A stretch of DNA of 64,000 bases from assembly GCA_002964805.2 (NCBI GenBank), contig PUDQ02000027.1:310001-374000 (forward strand), read 5' to 3'. The notes under the pieces were generated by a model, which worked only from the letters and a program-made list of their open reading frames with translations, ran no database searches and had not been told where the DNA came from. Of this stretch, positions 1 through 12,243 are shown in pieces. The stretch is from Trametes villosa (Eukaryota > Basidiomycota > Agaricomycetes > Polyporales > Polyporaceae). Each line of letters begins with the position of its first letter. The stretch's first letter is position 1. The translations under genes were made by a program, and so were the position numbers.

Positions 1-2
1 GT

Positions 3-614
3 CGCTGTGGCAGCTCTGCGCCGGGTCCCATTGACGACGACAGCGTGCCAGTGCTCGCGAGTCTTGCTCTCCTCAGGCCTGAGGAGCTCGAAAGTGTCGA
101 CCCGTACCGTCTCATCGGTGGCGGGTTACCTCTCTCATTTCGCGCAGCAACGCGAAGTGACATTTTATACACCGGCGATGAAGTCTCTCTCCAAATCAGC
201 GATGAAGAGCTACGCCCCCTCATCGGGCTCAAACCTGACCAGGAGGTCAGCCTCTACGCACTCTCCGACCCTCCTCCGGGCCAGCGCCCTAGCCACTCCC
301 TCCCCTATCTAACGCAGCTCGCTATCCTCGCGAGCCCTGGCCGGCGACTTACGTTTAAGGAGATCTATCGTGCGCTGATGGATAGGTTCCACTTCTTCCG
401 CGACAAAAGGCACGACAAGACATGGGAGCATGCTCTCCGCCACAACCTCCACTGCTACGAATGCTTTCGCGTCATACACAAGCCTGATGCCGACGGAGTC
501 CAAGTCAAGTATTGGGTCGTTGACCCTGCGGTGCTTCGCAGAATGCGTAACATTCCAAAAACTATCGAGCAACGAGGGATGTCCGACAGGCGTGTCGCTC
601 GTCCGGGTCCATAG
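3..614 (+). CDS. Forkhead-domain transcription factor, 5' end cut by the window
   Basis: Probable nuclear DNA-binding protein of the forkhead (winged-helix) family. The frame is open from base 3 without a convincing ATG (the first in-window candidate is GTG at 45), so the true start and any N-terminal exons lie upstream. A forkhead domain fills roughly bases 285-535. It opens with SHSLPYLTQLAIL, continues with LTFKEIYRALMDRF and the recognition-helix motif WEHALRHNLHCYECF, and closes with YWVVDP; all match the family pattern (YSYATLI, W..S.RHNLS...CF, W..DP). The stop at 612-614 lies about 25 residues after the domain, though a further 3' exon cannot be excluded. Which forkhead subgroup it belongs to cannot be said from this fragment. 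Confidence 0.8.
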   Translation, partial: RCGSSAPGPIDDDSVPVLASLALLRPEELESVDPYRLIGGGLPLSFRAATRSDILYTGDEVSLQISDEELRPLIGLKPDQEVSLYALSDPPPGQRPSHSLPYLTQLAILASPGRRLTFKEIYRALMDRFHFFRDKRHDKTWEHALRHNLHCYECFRVIHKPDADGVQVKYWVVDPAVLRRMRNIPKTIEQRGMSDRRVARPGP

Positions 615-1375
615 ATCCGGATACTGTCCAGGCGCAAAGCCGCCGTGCGGTCATGCCTCGTCCGCCTCCTCTCACCGGACGAGGACAACACCCCTTACTA
701 TCCGGCACTGGCTACCTTGAAGGCCCGTGTGCCTTTTCATCGGAGACCGCTTGCCCCCGTTCTTCACGCCAGACGCAGACACAGAAATCCCACCGCTCGC
801 CGTCTCATCACCACCCACATTCACCAATATCTTCCTCCTACTTCCCTTTTTCTATTCCCCGTCTATCGTCTATCGAGCTCATTGGTCAGCCTCGTGCCCC
901 GTGGACTGTTTTGGAAGTCGAGCCTACGTCGCGCGGGCAGGACGATGGGCTTGCTTGCGCGGCTCATCGCAGACGTTGCGCAAAGGGCTGCGACGATCTC
1001 GGAACGTCCATGTCTGCTTTCCTCCGCTTTCCGTACGACGTCGACTCAACATACTTATCTCGGGCCTCTGACCCGAAGCTCACAGTAGTTGGGCGAATCA
1101 TCACTTTTCCACCACTCGTACACTCTTGCTCTGCTATGTACCGTGAGAGCTCTCTGTACATCTTATGAGTATGAAAGTACAGCCAGTCCTTGAATATTTG
1201 CATGTCAATTATAATACGCTTGTTCGAACTTCAGTGCGCCCTCGACTAGCGGTAGGCGCGCGTAGCGCTTCTTTCGGGCCTGGTCGGCGGCGCGCCCCTC
1301 TGCTTGCATCCTCCTCCCACTCACATCCTATCTCCCTCTCAAAAGCACGCTCGTAGCCCTAGATCTCTGCCCATC
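615..1375. other. Intergenic stretch between forkhead gene and NAA20
   Basis: No coding frame with family resemblance or sensible splice structure was seen. It should hold the forkhead 3' UTR and the NAA20 promoter. A pyrimidine-rich tract (about 1305-1345) sits just upstream of the NAA20 ATG. Confidence 0.5.
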
Positions 1376-2183
1376 ATGAGCGTAATTCGGCCATTCCGCG
1401 CGACCGACATGTTCAAGTTCAACCACATGTAAGTGCGCCCGCAGCCTGCTGCTCTCTCGCGCGCCCGTAAGGACTGACGCATGGACGGCGCCAGCAACCT
1501 GGACCTGTGGACAGAAACGGTGCGCGAGCAGCTGTGCGGACGTCGGCGAGGATGCTGAGTGTGGGCTGCAGTACGCGATCAACTTCTACCTGGGCTACTT
1601 CTCCCGCTGGCCAGACATGTGCGCGGTCCAGGAGACCCCGCAGGGGCGCATCATGGGCTACGGTCAGTCTCCTCCCCCTCCCCCTCGCTCGTCCCCGCTC
1701 TGCCTCTTACGTCCTGGCACAACGCAGTCATCGGCAAGGCGGAAGGCTCCGGCGCGGAGCGGCACGGGCACGTCACCGCGCTGAGCGTCGCGCCCGAGTA
1801 CCGCCGGCTGGGCCTCTCGCGCAAGTTCATGTCCTGGCTCGAGCAGGTCTCGGACGAGAACCACCGCGGGCTCTTCGTCGACCTCTACGTGCGCTGCGTG
1901 AACACGGCCGCGATCGCGATGTACGAGGGCTTCGGGTACAGCGTGTACCGCCGTGTGAAGGAGTACTACAGCAACCTCGGGCTCGGGCTCAACCCGCGGG
2001 ACGAGGAGGATGGGTTCGGTGCGTGCTTTCTCTTTGCCTTTCCTCTGTGTGCGTATGTGGTGGACTGGGACTTATGGATGTGGGTGGGCAGATATGCGGA
2101 AACCGCTCTCGCGAGATCCGATGCGGCGGTCGGTACGAGCCAATGGACGGGATATCACCGTCAGTGCACACGAAGTACCATAA
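1376..2183 (+). CDS. NAA20: NatB N-terminal acetyltransferase catalytic subunit
   Basis: Acetylates the N-terminal Met of nascent proteins starting Met-Asp/Glu/Asn/Gln, on the ribosome with the auxiliary subunit NAA25. Exons: 1376-1428, 1495-1519, 1572-1662, 1728-2018, 2092-2183, all GT-AG and in phase. The protein begins MSVIRPFRATDMFKFNHINL, very like yeast Nat3. The GNAT acetyl-CoA signature is present as VAPEYRRLGLSRK (Q/R-x-x-G-x-G/A type loop), followed by VDLYVRCVNTAAIAMYEGFGYSVYRRV. The final exon encodes DMRKPLSRDPMRRSVR, a C-terminal motif peculiar to NAA20. About 183 aa, the usual size. The start is fixed by homology and by the first intron two thirds through codon 18. Housekeeping gene; nothing odd apart from a very short second exon (25 nt). 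Confidence 0.95.
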
Positions 2184-2626
2184 TGCATCCTTCATGTCCC
2201 GCGATGTATCATATAATTGCTCATCTGACCCTGGACGGTGTGGTGCGTCCGATTCTGCACCGGCCGAGACGTATGTACATTGCAAGATCCGAAAGTATCC
2301 CAATAAATTACGGTAAAAGCAGTCCATACACTCTGGTAAGGAGTTCTGCAACGCAAAACGGGAGTAGTCAGTCACTTGTGCGGCACAGACAGAAACAGCT
2401 CAAGATCAGGGGGTGTGCGAGCGTATAGCTCGCAGCGGAAAGCCGGACGTAAGTCATTCGTCTTCCCGAGTGCACAGCAGGAGCAAGCCCTGCCGCGCTC
2501 TCCGAAGGGTCGTATGGCCCCGGCAGGTAATATCATCCTCTACGAACAATTGGAAAGTGACGCTCACCTGAATAGCAGTAGTGTAGCAGATAGCGACGAC
2601 AGCGAATCCGGCCTGAGGAACGCGTT
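2184..2626. other. Convergent 3' region of NAA20 and the DHHC gene
   Basis: Two genes converge here. A plus-strand open frame starting at 2376 runs antisense through the last DHHC exons and has no recognisable product. Nothing else seen. Confidence 0.5.
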
Positions 2627-4144
2627 TTACTCCTCGTCCTCGTCGGTGAGCTCCTCGCCCGGCCTTACCCCGAGGTGCTGCTCAAAGCCTGCTCTGCGCG
2701 CCCAGGCGCGGCCGTCGGTGTATGGCTCAACGCGGAGTGGTACTAGGAGCGTGTATAGTGGACTGCAAACAATTAGTGAATATCATGCCTTCAGCAGGAG
2801 GACGTTTACTCACTATCCGTTGGGGCCCACGTTGAAAAAAAGCTCCAGGTTCTTCCGCCATCTGCCATCAGGGGCATTCAAACCTGCCCTCAGTTACCAC
2901 AGATATGCGCACTCACCCTAGGTCGTACGAATTGACGAACGCCTACTCATACCACGGTCAGCCTCCGCACATCACATACCACACAGAAAAGCCGGGACGA
3001 ACCTCTCCCCGCTGGCCCGCAACCTTGCGGTACTGCTCGTGGTCCTGCGTCTCGACCGAGGTCTCCCCGGACGCGACCATGTACAGGTGCCAGCCGGCCA
3101 TCGCGGAGACGGCGAGGCAGAGCACGACCGCGAGGATGTACGTCAGCATGAACATCATTGGCGGCGCGTAGTATGGCCATGGGTCCTGTCGTACCATGCT
3201 CAGTGTTAGGAGTCGTGGGTGTGCAGGATGGGGGGAAGGGGGCGTACGTTGAACCAGCCGAGGGCGAAGAGGATGTGTCTCCAGCCGAAGGCGCCGTAGC
3301 AGAAGGACGCGATGACGAGGTATACCCTGTGACGATGGGGTCAGAGTGCGGTACGCGCAACCTGCGGGGAGACGTACATGAAGAGGACGAAGTGCCGCTC
3401 ATTATATATGCCCACGCATTGGTTGATCCCTGCGAGGAGCAATTTAGCCTGGTCCATGCACGCAAACCCGCTCCCCTTGACTTACACTGTAAACATGTCA
3501 GCCCTAACCACGAGCTCCATAGTATGAGAAAAACGCACCGGACAGTGATGATCATACTTCAACACGCAGCGGCCGCATATCCTGCAGTGATGCGACCTCT
3601 CATCGGCGCCCCTCAGCACCTCTATCCCTCCGTACCCAAACCCAAATCACCCAGCGACGTACCTCCGGCCGCATCTCCCCGCACTTCCTGCACCTTGACG
3701 TCGCCGCGCGCGTCACGTTCACGTCCTCGGACCAGCGCACGCCCGTGAGCTGCCGCCCCCCACTGCCGCCGCCGTCCTGCCGTTTTCGCGCCCAGAGGAG
3801 GCTGGAGCCGGGGGCGCGCGGGGGGTCGGAGACGAAGCCGGGGGAGATGGTGCAGACGTAGTAGTAGTGCGCGAAGAGGTTGAGCGCGATGAGCAGGCAG
3901 AGGGGCGTGCTCAGCCATGGCCAGGGTAGTGACGGCTGGATGACTTCGACTGCGGCGCGGACGTGTGAGTAGAGATGCAAGTTGAAGGGGGGGCTTGGGG
4001 CGTACAGAAGCAGAACACGCCGATGGAGAGGAGGCCGATGGCGAGCGTGACGAAGACAGGCCCTGCTGCGCCTGTGAGCCTGTCTCCGGCGCGTTCGAGC
4101 CACTTGAAGCAGCGGAAGACTTGTCGTGTGCACCACCGCGGCAT
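2627..4144 (-). CDS. DHHC-type protein S-palmitoyltransferase, with a predicted 1-nt exon
   Basis: Integral membrane enzyme that transfers palmitate to cysteines of cytosolic proteins at Golgi, ER, vacuole or plasma membrane. Ten exons are traced on the minus strand: 4144-4006, 3949-3663, 3598-3539, 3486 (one base), 3429-3378, 3326-3248, 3185-3003, 2942-2917, 2861-2814, 2762-2627. The total is 1011 nt, 336 aa. Exon 1 gives [18 protein letters not shown] and a first membrane segment; exon 2 the second segment ([19 protein letters not shown]). The zinc/cysteine-rich domain reads [21 protein letters not shown] then [19 protein letters not shown] is at about residues 159-162. Two more membrane segments follow, then TSVETQDHE (TTxE-like motif) and an acidic tail. 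The tryptophan of DHHCPW can only be built by using base 3486 as its own exon. It resembles Pfa3/Pfa4-type enzymes, but the exact orthologue is unclear. Confidence 0.9.
3486..3486 (-). other. Predicted single-nucleotide exon (T) in the DHHC gene
   Basis: On the minus strand the sequence reads tttacag-T-gtaagt. The 52-nt intron before it (3538-3487) ends in CAG, and the 56-nt intron after it (3485-3430) starts with the consensus GTAAGT. T joined to GG of the next exon makes TGG, the tryptophan expected after His-His-Cys-Pro. Skipping it shifts the frame. Confidence 0.75.
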
Positions 4145-4661
4145 CCTGGACGTCGACCGGCTCTCAAGTCAAAAGGTGCGAGAGGTCCGCAGAGACACAG
4201 CCGGAGGCACTGAGAGCAAGCGTGGTGGTGATGTGCAAGCCGAGGTCGCTGCATGACGCGGGGCAACAGCGCGCGTCTCCCCGATTCTCCCGCTCCAGAA
4301 CTGCGCGCGGCGTGAAAGCACAGACAGACGGCTCAAAGCCTCAAACGTTCGTGCATTGTTAAGCAGCAGACGAAGAGATCGGGTAAATATCCAATACAAA
4401 CTACATATTGCGGCGACAGAGCACCCCGCCCCTAACGAGCGGGGTCCTCGCAAGTCCAGGCGCAGTATACGTACTACACACACAAGCAGCTCTTGGTGGG
4501 GGCGAACGGGAACGGGAACGGGCAGACGAGATGGAAGCAGCCAAACACAGCGATGAAGGACAGAACAAAACGACGCGGCACCGGACGGGCGGAAAGAGTA
4601 TTACTACACTAGGGTGGGGTGGTAGGTTGCGCGGGGGAGAGCACGGCGCCTCGATCGACGA
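4145..4661. other. Intergenic stretch upstream of the DHHC gene, downstream of DSN1
   Basis: Should hold the DHHC promoter and the DSN1 3' UTR (both genes are on the minus strand). No further gene, RNA or repeat recognised. Confidence 0.5.
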
Positions 4662-6700
4662 TCACCTCCCCTTGCCGGGGGTGGTGCCGCGGCGCGGCGT
4701 TCCTGGGGGTTTGCGGGGTGTGGGCGGGGGAACACCTGTCAGCCGCCGCTCAGCCATTCCTGCGGACGCGTCTGTGGCACGCTGGACCTCGCGGATGGCG
4801 CGCCGTGCGGCGTCGCCGACCTGCGTCTGCGGACGCTCTGCGTCTATGCGGGATAGGGCGCGGATCAGGTCTTGCGGGTCCGTTGCAGGGGGGCGAGGGT
4901 GGGCAGGGGGAATGTACGAGGAGAGAGCGGTGGGGTCTGTCTGGGAGGTTGGGGGTGCGGGCTGGGACCGCGAGGTGAGGGACATGTTCAGCAGCGCGAA
5001 GCGTCGATCGAGATCGGCTTCGGCTACTCGAGTAGTCTGGAGGGCGGCGTTCGCGAAGGTGTGTACTCGATCCATCTGCTAGGGTATGAGGAGGGCATCC
5101 AGAAATGTGCGGAGGGTGACATACCGTGTATCCCAGCTCCTGCAAGCGACCGGTCAACGGATTCCTCCTCGACGTCTCTCCCAAGACGATTCCCCGTGCC
5201 AGCTCCAGGCTCCCGTTTGAGAGGAGCTCCTCCGGCAAGTCTCGCCTCTCCACGTCCCAGTCGTCTAGGTCGTCCGCCGATGCCCGCTCCTTGCCCTTCG
5301 CTTTCCAAGCCGCTAGCGCCCGCTTCCGCTTCTCCATCTCAGCGTGGACTGACTTCCTGTGCGAGTCGTACGAGTCCGATAACTCTTTCCACGCCTCGGC
5401 CTCCTGCTTGGATCTGCGTCCCATTCACGAGGTGAGCGGCAAGTTACGGTGAGAAAATGGATGCAAGACGCACTGCTGTATGTGGCCGTTGAACCGCGCT
5501 TCTCGCGCTCGGTTCTTAATGTTCTGCTCGTTCTCTTTCAACGGCCGGCCATCTCCACTCTGCGATCCCGCACCGCCGTAGACGTTTGTATCCACCTTCC
5601 TCTCCGCTAGCATGCGAATGAGGCTCTCTTCTGTCCGCTTCAGGATGTCTGCCTGAGCAGGCGATAACGGTGGTGGGTCCTTGCCCGAGTTCGTCGACTT
5701 TCGTCTTGAGGAGGAAGTCTGCGGGGCCTTATCCGCGAGTTCGTTCATGGCTCGGTTCGAGCACCATATGAGCAGCTGTCGCGCCCGCTGGGGTTCGGGT
5801 AGTTCGGAGTCGATGTGCTTGAAGAAGCTCGATACGGACACGGAGGTGTGTGGGTGCGCTGCACCGCGTTGAGAGACCGGTCGCCCATGCAGACAAAGAG
5901 GGACATGCCACTCACAGATCACGCCGGTGGTCTCGTAGCTGGAACTGATGCGCTTACCGCGGCTGACAGAGCTCCGTCGCCTGTGGCCCGTCTCCCCCCG
6001 CATGAGCTTGTTCTTCTCGATTTGCGGCGTTTCTTGCTGGGCGATCGGCATGACCGTGTCGATGTTCCGGCGGGAGGTCGTGGCTGGCCGAGGTGTCCGT
6101 GCGGGAAACTCGAAGTCTCCCGAGGCGGCGCCCGCAACCTGTTCAGCCGCCTGCGAGCGCCGCCGCAGCGTATCCGCCTCCGACTGCATCTGCCGCACGT
6201 CCTCGTCCACCTCGGGGTCCGCCCGCGTCGCAGCGTACACGTCCCGCTCCTTCGCTTTGCCCACCGCACGCGACGAGCCGTCCGCGCGCAGCTTCTTTGC
6301 GGGTGGCTTTGTCGATTGCGACGCCTGCGGCTGGACGGAGGGCTGGCGGGAGGCCCCGCGCGACTCTGCCGGCAGAGGTTCGATGTGGAGCGTGCGGTTC
6401 GCCTGCACGGAGGGCGCGCGCACGATGACGAGCCCGCCGGGCTGCTCCTCGCCATTGACTGTTGGGAGGACGCGTTAGTGCCATGGACGCGTCGCTCACA
6501 CGGTTACTAGACACTCACGCTTCCGCTTGCTCGAGGGACCGGCTTTCGAGTTCTGTTACAGACAAAGCCTATAGCGCGTACTGTTTATACAGGTGGCCTG
6601 TACGTACCTCTCGCTTCGGTTTCTTGGTGGTTGTGGTCGCGAGCGGGTTGGCGTCCTCGGTGGCTTTCCGTTTGGTCGGCTGTGGCTGGGAGGGTATCAT
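4662..6700 (-). CDS. DSN1: Kinetochore MIND/Mis12-complex subunit DSN1 (Mis13)
   Basis: Structural subunit of the Mis12/MIND complex that links centromeric CENP-C to the Ndc80 complex at the kinetochore. Exons (minus strand): 6700-6608, 6552-6519, 6458-5916, 5858-5474, 5413-5125, 5075-4662; 585 aa. The N-terminal half is disordered and basic (KRKATEDANPL; KPPAKKL). The family core starts with RGKRISSSYETTGVI and continues across an intron into HPHTSVSVSSFFKHIDSELP, EPQRARQLLIW and CSNRAM, the block diagnostic of the Mis12_component/Dsn1 family. Helical, charge-rich segments follow (KQEAEAWKELSDSYDSH; RVHTFANAALQTTRVAEADL), as expected for the rod-forming C-terminal half. The tail is basic and proline-rich. 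The gene is divergent from cytochrome c; their ATGs are 524 bp apart. The start codon choice is the least certain part. Confidence 0.88.
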
Positions 6701-7065
6701 GGGTGGTTCTAGTCTGATGGTGGCCGTGCGCGAGCCGTGCATGTGCGAGACGAGTGGGCGCGTGTCGGGCGGGCGGCGTCGCGTGGGTCGTGCGGCGGGG
6801 AGTCGGAGGGCGGGAACGCGCTCGCCGACGCGCGCGGTGGTGAGGGCGCGAGGTCAAACAACACGCGGGCGGAGTCCCAACCGTTTTCCCACACTGGCGC
6901 ACGTCCACGCGTAACATTCCCACGGCGTGACCATGAAGGACAGACGCCCAAAGGGCGCTTGCCAGCGATGCGGGCGCTCCGGGAGCTGGCCGGCACGGCG
7001 GCACGATCGGGAAGCGGCGGGGCGTCGGCGCTCGCCTGGGCCCAAGTTGGAATGAGTCGCCGGTG

Positions 7066-7070
7066 ATTGG
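7066..7070 (-). promoter_or_regulatory. Inverted CCAAT box in the DSN1/CYC1 divergent promoter
   Basis: ATTGG (CCAAT on the minus strand) 155 bp before the cytochrome c ATG. CCAAT elements bound by the HAP2/3/5 complex are a known control of respiratory genes, cytochrome c included, in other fungi. Function here is inferred from position. Confidence 0.45.
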
Positions 7071-7108
7071 CCCCCCCGCCCCCGGGAGGAACCGGGCACG
7101 CGCACTAC

Positions 7109-7115
7109 TTATAAT
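7109..7115 (+). promoter_or_regulatory. TATA-like element of the cytochrome c gene
   Basis: TTATAAT 110-116 bp upstream of the cytochrome c ATG, followed by a pyrimidine-rich leader (CCACTCCCC...), a usual arrangement in basidiomycete promoters. Confidence 0.4.
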
Positions 7116-7224
7116 CGAAATTTGAGGCTTGCGCTCGTCACCACTCCCCATACCTCCCGCTCCTCGCAGCCTCTGTACCACTACCCCCGTAATCTCCCCC
7201 TTCACGACCCTCTAGACTCTAGAC

Positions 7225-7786
7225 ATGCCTTTCCAGCAGGGTAAGACGCGTCCGGCACGCCTCTGTCGCGCGAGCAGCTCGCTGACGGCCTGTTTGCGCT
7301 GTAGGTGACGCCGGCAAGGGTGCGGGCCTCTTCAAGACCCGTTGCGCTCAGTGCCACACTCTCGGTGCGGGCGAGCCCCACAAGGTCGGCCCCAACCTGC
7401 ACGGGTGAGTAGCCAACGTTGCGCTGGAGAGACGGGTGTGTTGATATGCGCTGGCGACCAGTGTCTTCGGCCGTAAGACCGGTCAGGCGGACGGCTACTC
7501 GTACACTGCTGCGAACGTGAACAAGGGTATCACTTGGGACGAGCAGACCCTCTTCGAGTACCTCGAGAACCCCAAAAAGGTGTGTGCAGCCGCCACGTCA
7601 TGACGCGCCTCCTGCATGGCTGACCTCGACTGGTAGTACATCCCCGGTACTAAGATGGCGTTCGCGGGTCTCAAGAAGGAGAAGGACCGCAACGACCTCG
7701 TCACCTACCTCAAGGAGGCGGTATGTGCCTTTCGTCCTGGTCTTAGCTAGCTGGTCGCTGATTCGCTCCCTCTCTAGACCGCATGA
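7225..7786 (+). CDS. CYC1: Cytochrome c
   Basis: Soluble haem protein of the mitochondrial intermembrane space carrying electrons from complex III to complex IV. Exons: 7225-7240, 7305-7404, 7462-7579, 7637-7720, 7778-7786; 108 aa, the normal fungal length. The covalent haem site is CAQCH (Cys19, Cys22, His23). Around it are [46 protein letters not shown] and the axial Met85 in [16 protein letters not shown] is the C-terminus. The first exon codes only MPFQQG and the last only Thr-Ala-stop. The short leader and lack of a cleaved targeting peptide fit cytochrome c import. Confidence 0.98.
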
Positions 7787-8645
7787 GGACTCCACTTGAC
7801 GGACTAGACTCTTTATTTACGACTACTGTACACGGTTCACTATTGGTCACACTAATGTAGACGACCGCCATATCGTGTCCTCTGCATCCTCTCTGCGCGC
7901 ACTACCCACCACCTCTCAGCAATACGATACCTTGGATACTATATCCGAGAGCGCAGCCTTGACTGACCTGCCACAAACAGGTAATCTTCGTCTTTCATTC
8001 CCCTAGCCTCATCAACCCACACAAGTGCTCGACGACTGCATGGTGGTCGGGCGGCAGCCAACTGCAACAAGACTCGCCCCGCTTATGATGAGTTTTTGAC
8101 GACGGGGTTCCTGACCGCGAAGTTGCAACGGAGCAAACTGTCAGTGTGAATGACGTCAGGCGGGCGTCAGCGGGATTCGGATGAGCGCATAATATTAATG
8201 ATACCGCACGGAATACTTCGCGCCTCGAAGCTTCGATACTTGCCGAACGGTGCTGCTTCGTAAACAGAGGCCTCCTCGAGCACAGACAGCTATGCAGTAC
8301 TGCCATAGCGGCTCTGCGGATGGGTCGGGTCACAAGTGCTGTAGCCAGTCGGCGCGCGCAAAGTATTCCAGTAGTGAAATGCATGTGTGCGTGTTCATAT
8401 TCCATTGCGTTCTAAGTGATACAATCACCCAAGCCCGTAACAATACATTCGAGATACTTTCCAAGCACCCGCAGCCAGCTCATGCGTGTCATGAGATAAA
8501 TACCCGCCCCGCGCCATACCATGGCCGGGGAACATCCGTGCAGTCTATGCATAACCGATGGGAAGAGAACGTGAGATCAGAAGGGAAAGTGATGTGAGGA
8601 GGGAAAGTGGAAGTGGGAAGTGGGTGCAAGATCGAGGAGTCAGGA
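7787..8645. other. Convergent 3' region of CYC1 and chitinase 1
   Basis: 859 bp between two converging genes. No family-like coding, RNA gene or repeat was seen; it should contain both 3' UTRs. Confidence 0.5.
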
Positions 8646-10421
<1,776 letters not shown>

Positions 10422-12243
10422 CCTGCGAGTCGGGGCCGTACGTGAACTGGGAGCCTGGAGGGATGAAGGGTCACCTAGAGAGGACCGGGCAGGCCCTCCG
10501 CAGGTCCTTTATAACCTCCTGCTGCTTCGCGGGGCTGCCGGCAATCATCCCGTCCTTTCTCCGTCCCTGGACGTCCGTCGACCGCGAGATGACCGCAGGT
10601 GAAAGGCGGTCCGCACGATCTTTTCGGAGACCGCGTCGTCCGGATTCTGTGTTTGTCTGGGAACTCCGTCAATTGTTGTGTGTGCACCGCGCCGCGCGTG
10701 GGTGCCATCAGCGCGGGCGGACAGCCCGCTATGGTGCTGTCGCACGTTTGACCTGCAACAATACACTAGCCCAAAGAAATTTTGCGTCGCCAACGCGAAC
10801 GGGGTCGCCGTGAATAGCTCCGGGCTACCGTAAACGCCTCCGGGCCTCGACGTGGCGGAAGCGCGACGCCGCGATCAGATGACAATGGGTGCTTAAATCC
10901 AGCATCTGCCAATGTGGACGATCGCAGGCCTTCATATTGCAGAGGAGTCACGATGAGCATGTCTCGCATGTGCGCGCGGAAGATCATGGCGAGAAGGCAG
11001 CGAGAAGGCGGACCAGATGACAGGACCGAGGGCATGAGGCGGCTCCGAAGGCACCCTAGGAAAATCGAGAGAATCGTAGACAGTCCCCAGAAGATAGAGT
11101 CCGCAGTAGGAGGCGCGAAGAACAAACAAACAGACATAGGAGAAGGCCAGGCGCATCAATTGACCAGTGTGGGTGATTTGTCCGACAGATGTCCCTGGAT
11201 GGCGCAAAATCGGGTCCGGAAGACGCCGGAGGGGAGATTGTTGACGGTGGCACCAACCGCTGAAAGCAAGAGAGATGGCGGTCTCACGAGCATTGGGCGA
11301 CCCTTTGTGCATCTAAATGATAGTGGGGGGACTCTAGCTTGACAGTTTGGGATGGACAGTTAGCCAAGATGTTGAGCAAGATTCCTGTTGCAGTTCGAAC
11401 GTACTGCGAACTGACTGATTGCCCGGGTGGGAATGAGGCTAGAGTGGTGAGAATATCGTAGGGACAAAAATCTCCCTGTGGAAATTATCCCTGTCCAATT
11501 GCCTAGCTCAGCAGTGTCAGCCTCAAAATGACAGACAGCGCGACGTTTTGCGTGCGATAAGGGTACGGCGGACTTACTGGTACTCCACTTGCACGAGGAC
11601 ACGCAGCACATGGGGTGCACCGCTCGATGAGGGCGTAGCAGGTCGTCGTTTCGCCGACCGAGGATGGACCGAGGGAGTGGACAGCATGGGTTGCTTTCTT
11701 CTGAGCGTCGTCGACGGCGCGCCGCGGGTCATCCGGAACGCGGCTTGTGCCCGAGCATTAGCCTGCAAATGGAGGAAATGTCAACCCGACACGAGCAGTG
11801 GGGGTCAGTTCACCAGCGGAGATCTCATATGGGAATGGATTTTTCATGTTTCGGCGGGTGTCTGTCCAGTGTCCGCCGACTTTAGTTTCTACTGGTTGCC
11901 ATCTTACCCGGTACGAACTACTTAGATATTGTCGTTGGGGACTCAACACAACATAACGATCCGGTGAACACCCTAAGGGCTGGGATTCGCGCCGTCATCG
12001 AGCGTTGGGGGTGCACAAGCAGAGGAGAGATGGCCCGGGCTGGGTGTGTCGTGGTCAACAAGGAACGAGCTGGAAGGAGCCGGGTCGCGTCGGCAAAGGG
12101 CCGAAGGTGCCGTGACGTCGTGGATCGGAGCAGGCGCAGGCGCTTGTGCCCTCCGCTTGCCCGTCCGTCCCTCTCGCGCTTGCTTCACCTCCACCACCAC
12201 CTCTAAACCCATCTCCTAACCACCGCTCGCCGTGCACACCATC
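10422..12243. other. Divergent intergenic region between chitinase 1 and YPI1
   Basis: 1.8 kb containing both promoters. Apart from the chitinase TATA box nothing distinct was seen; the many small open frames lack family resemblance and splice logic. Confidence 0.5.
10508..10513 (-). promoter_or_regulatory. TATA box of chitinase 1
   Basis: TATAAA on the minus strand 87-92 bp upstream of the ATG, continuing as AAAGGACCTGC, nearly the same string that follows the TATA-like element of chitinase 3. Confidence 0.55.

Noticed and set aside
2376..2921. 181-codon plus-strand frame
   Set aside because: Mostly antisense to the last DHHC exons, which align well; no family resemblance.
6093..6514. Overlapping Arg/Pro-rich frames on both strands within DSN1
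   Set aside because: Shadows of the charge-rich DSN1 exon; DSN1 gives a contiguous in-phase model with family motifs.
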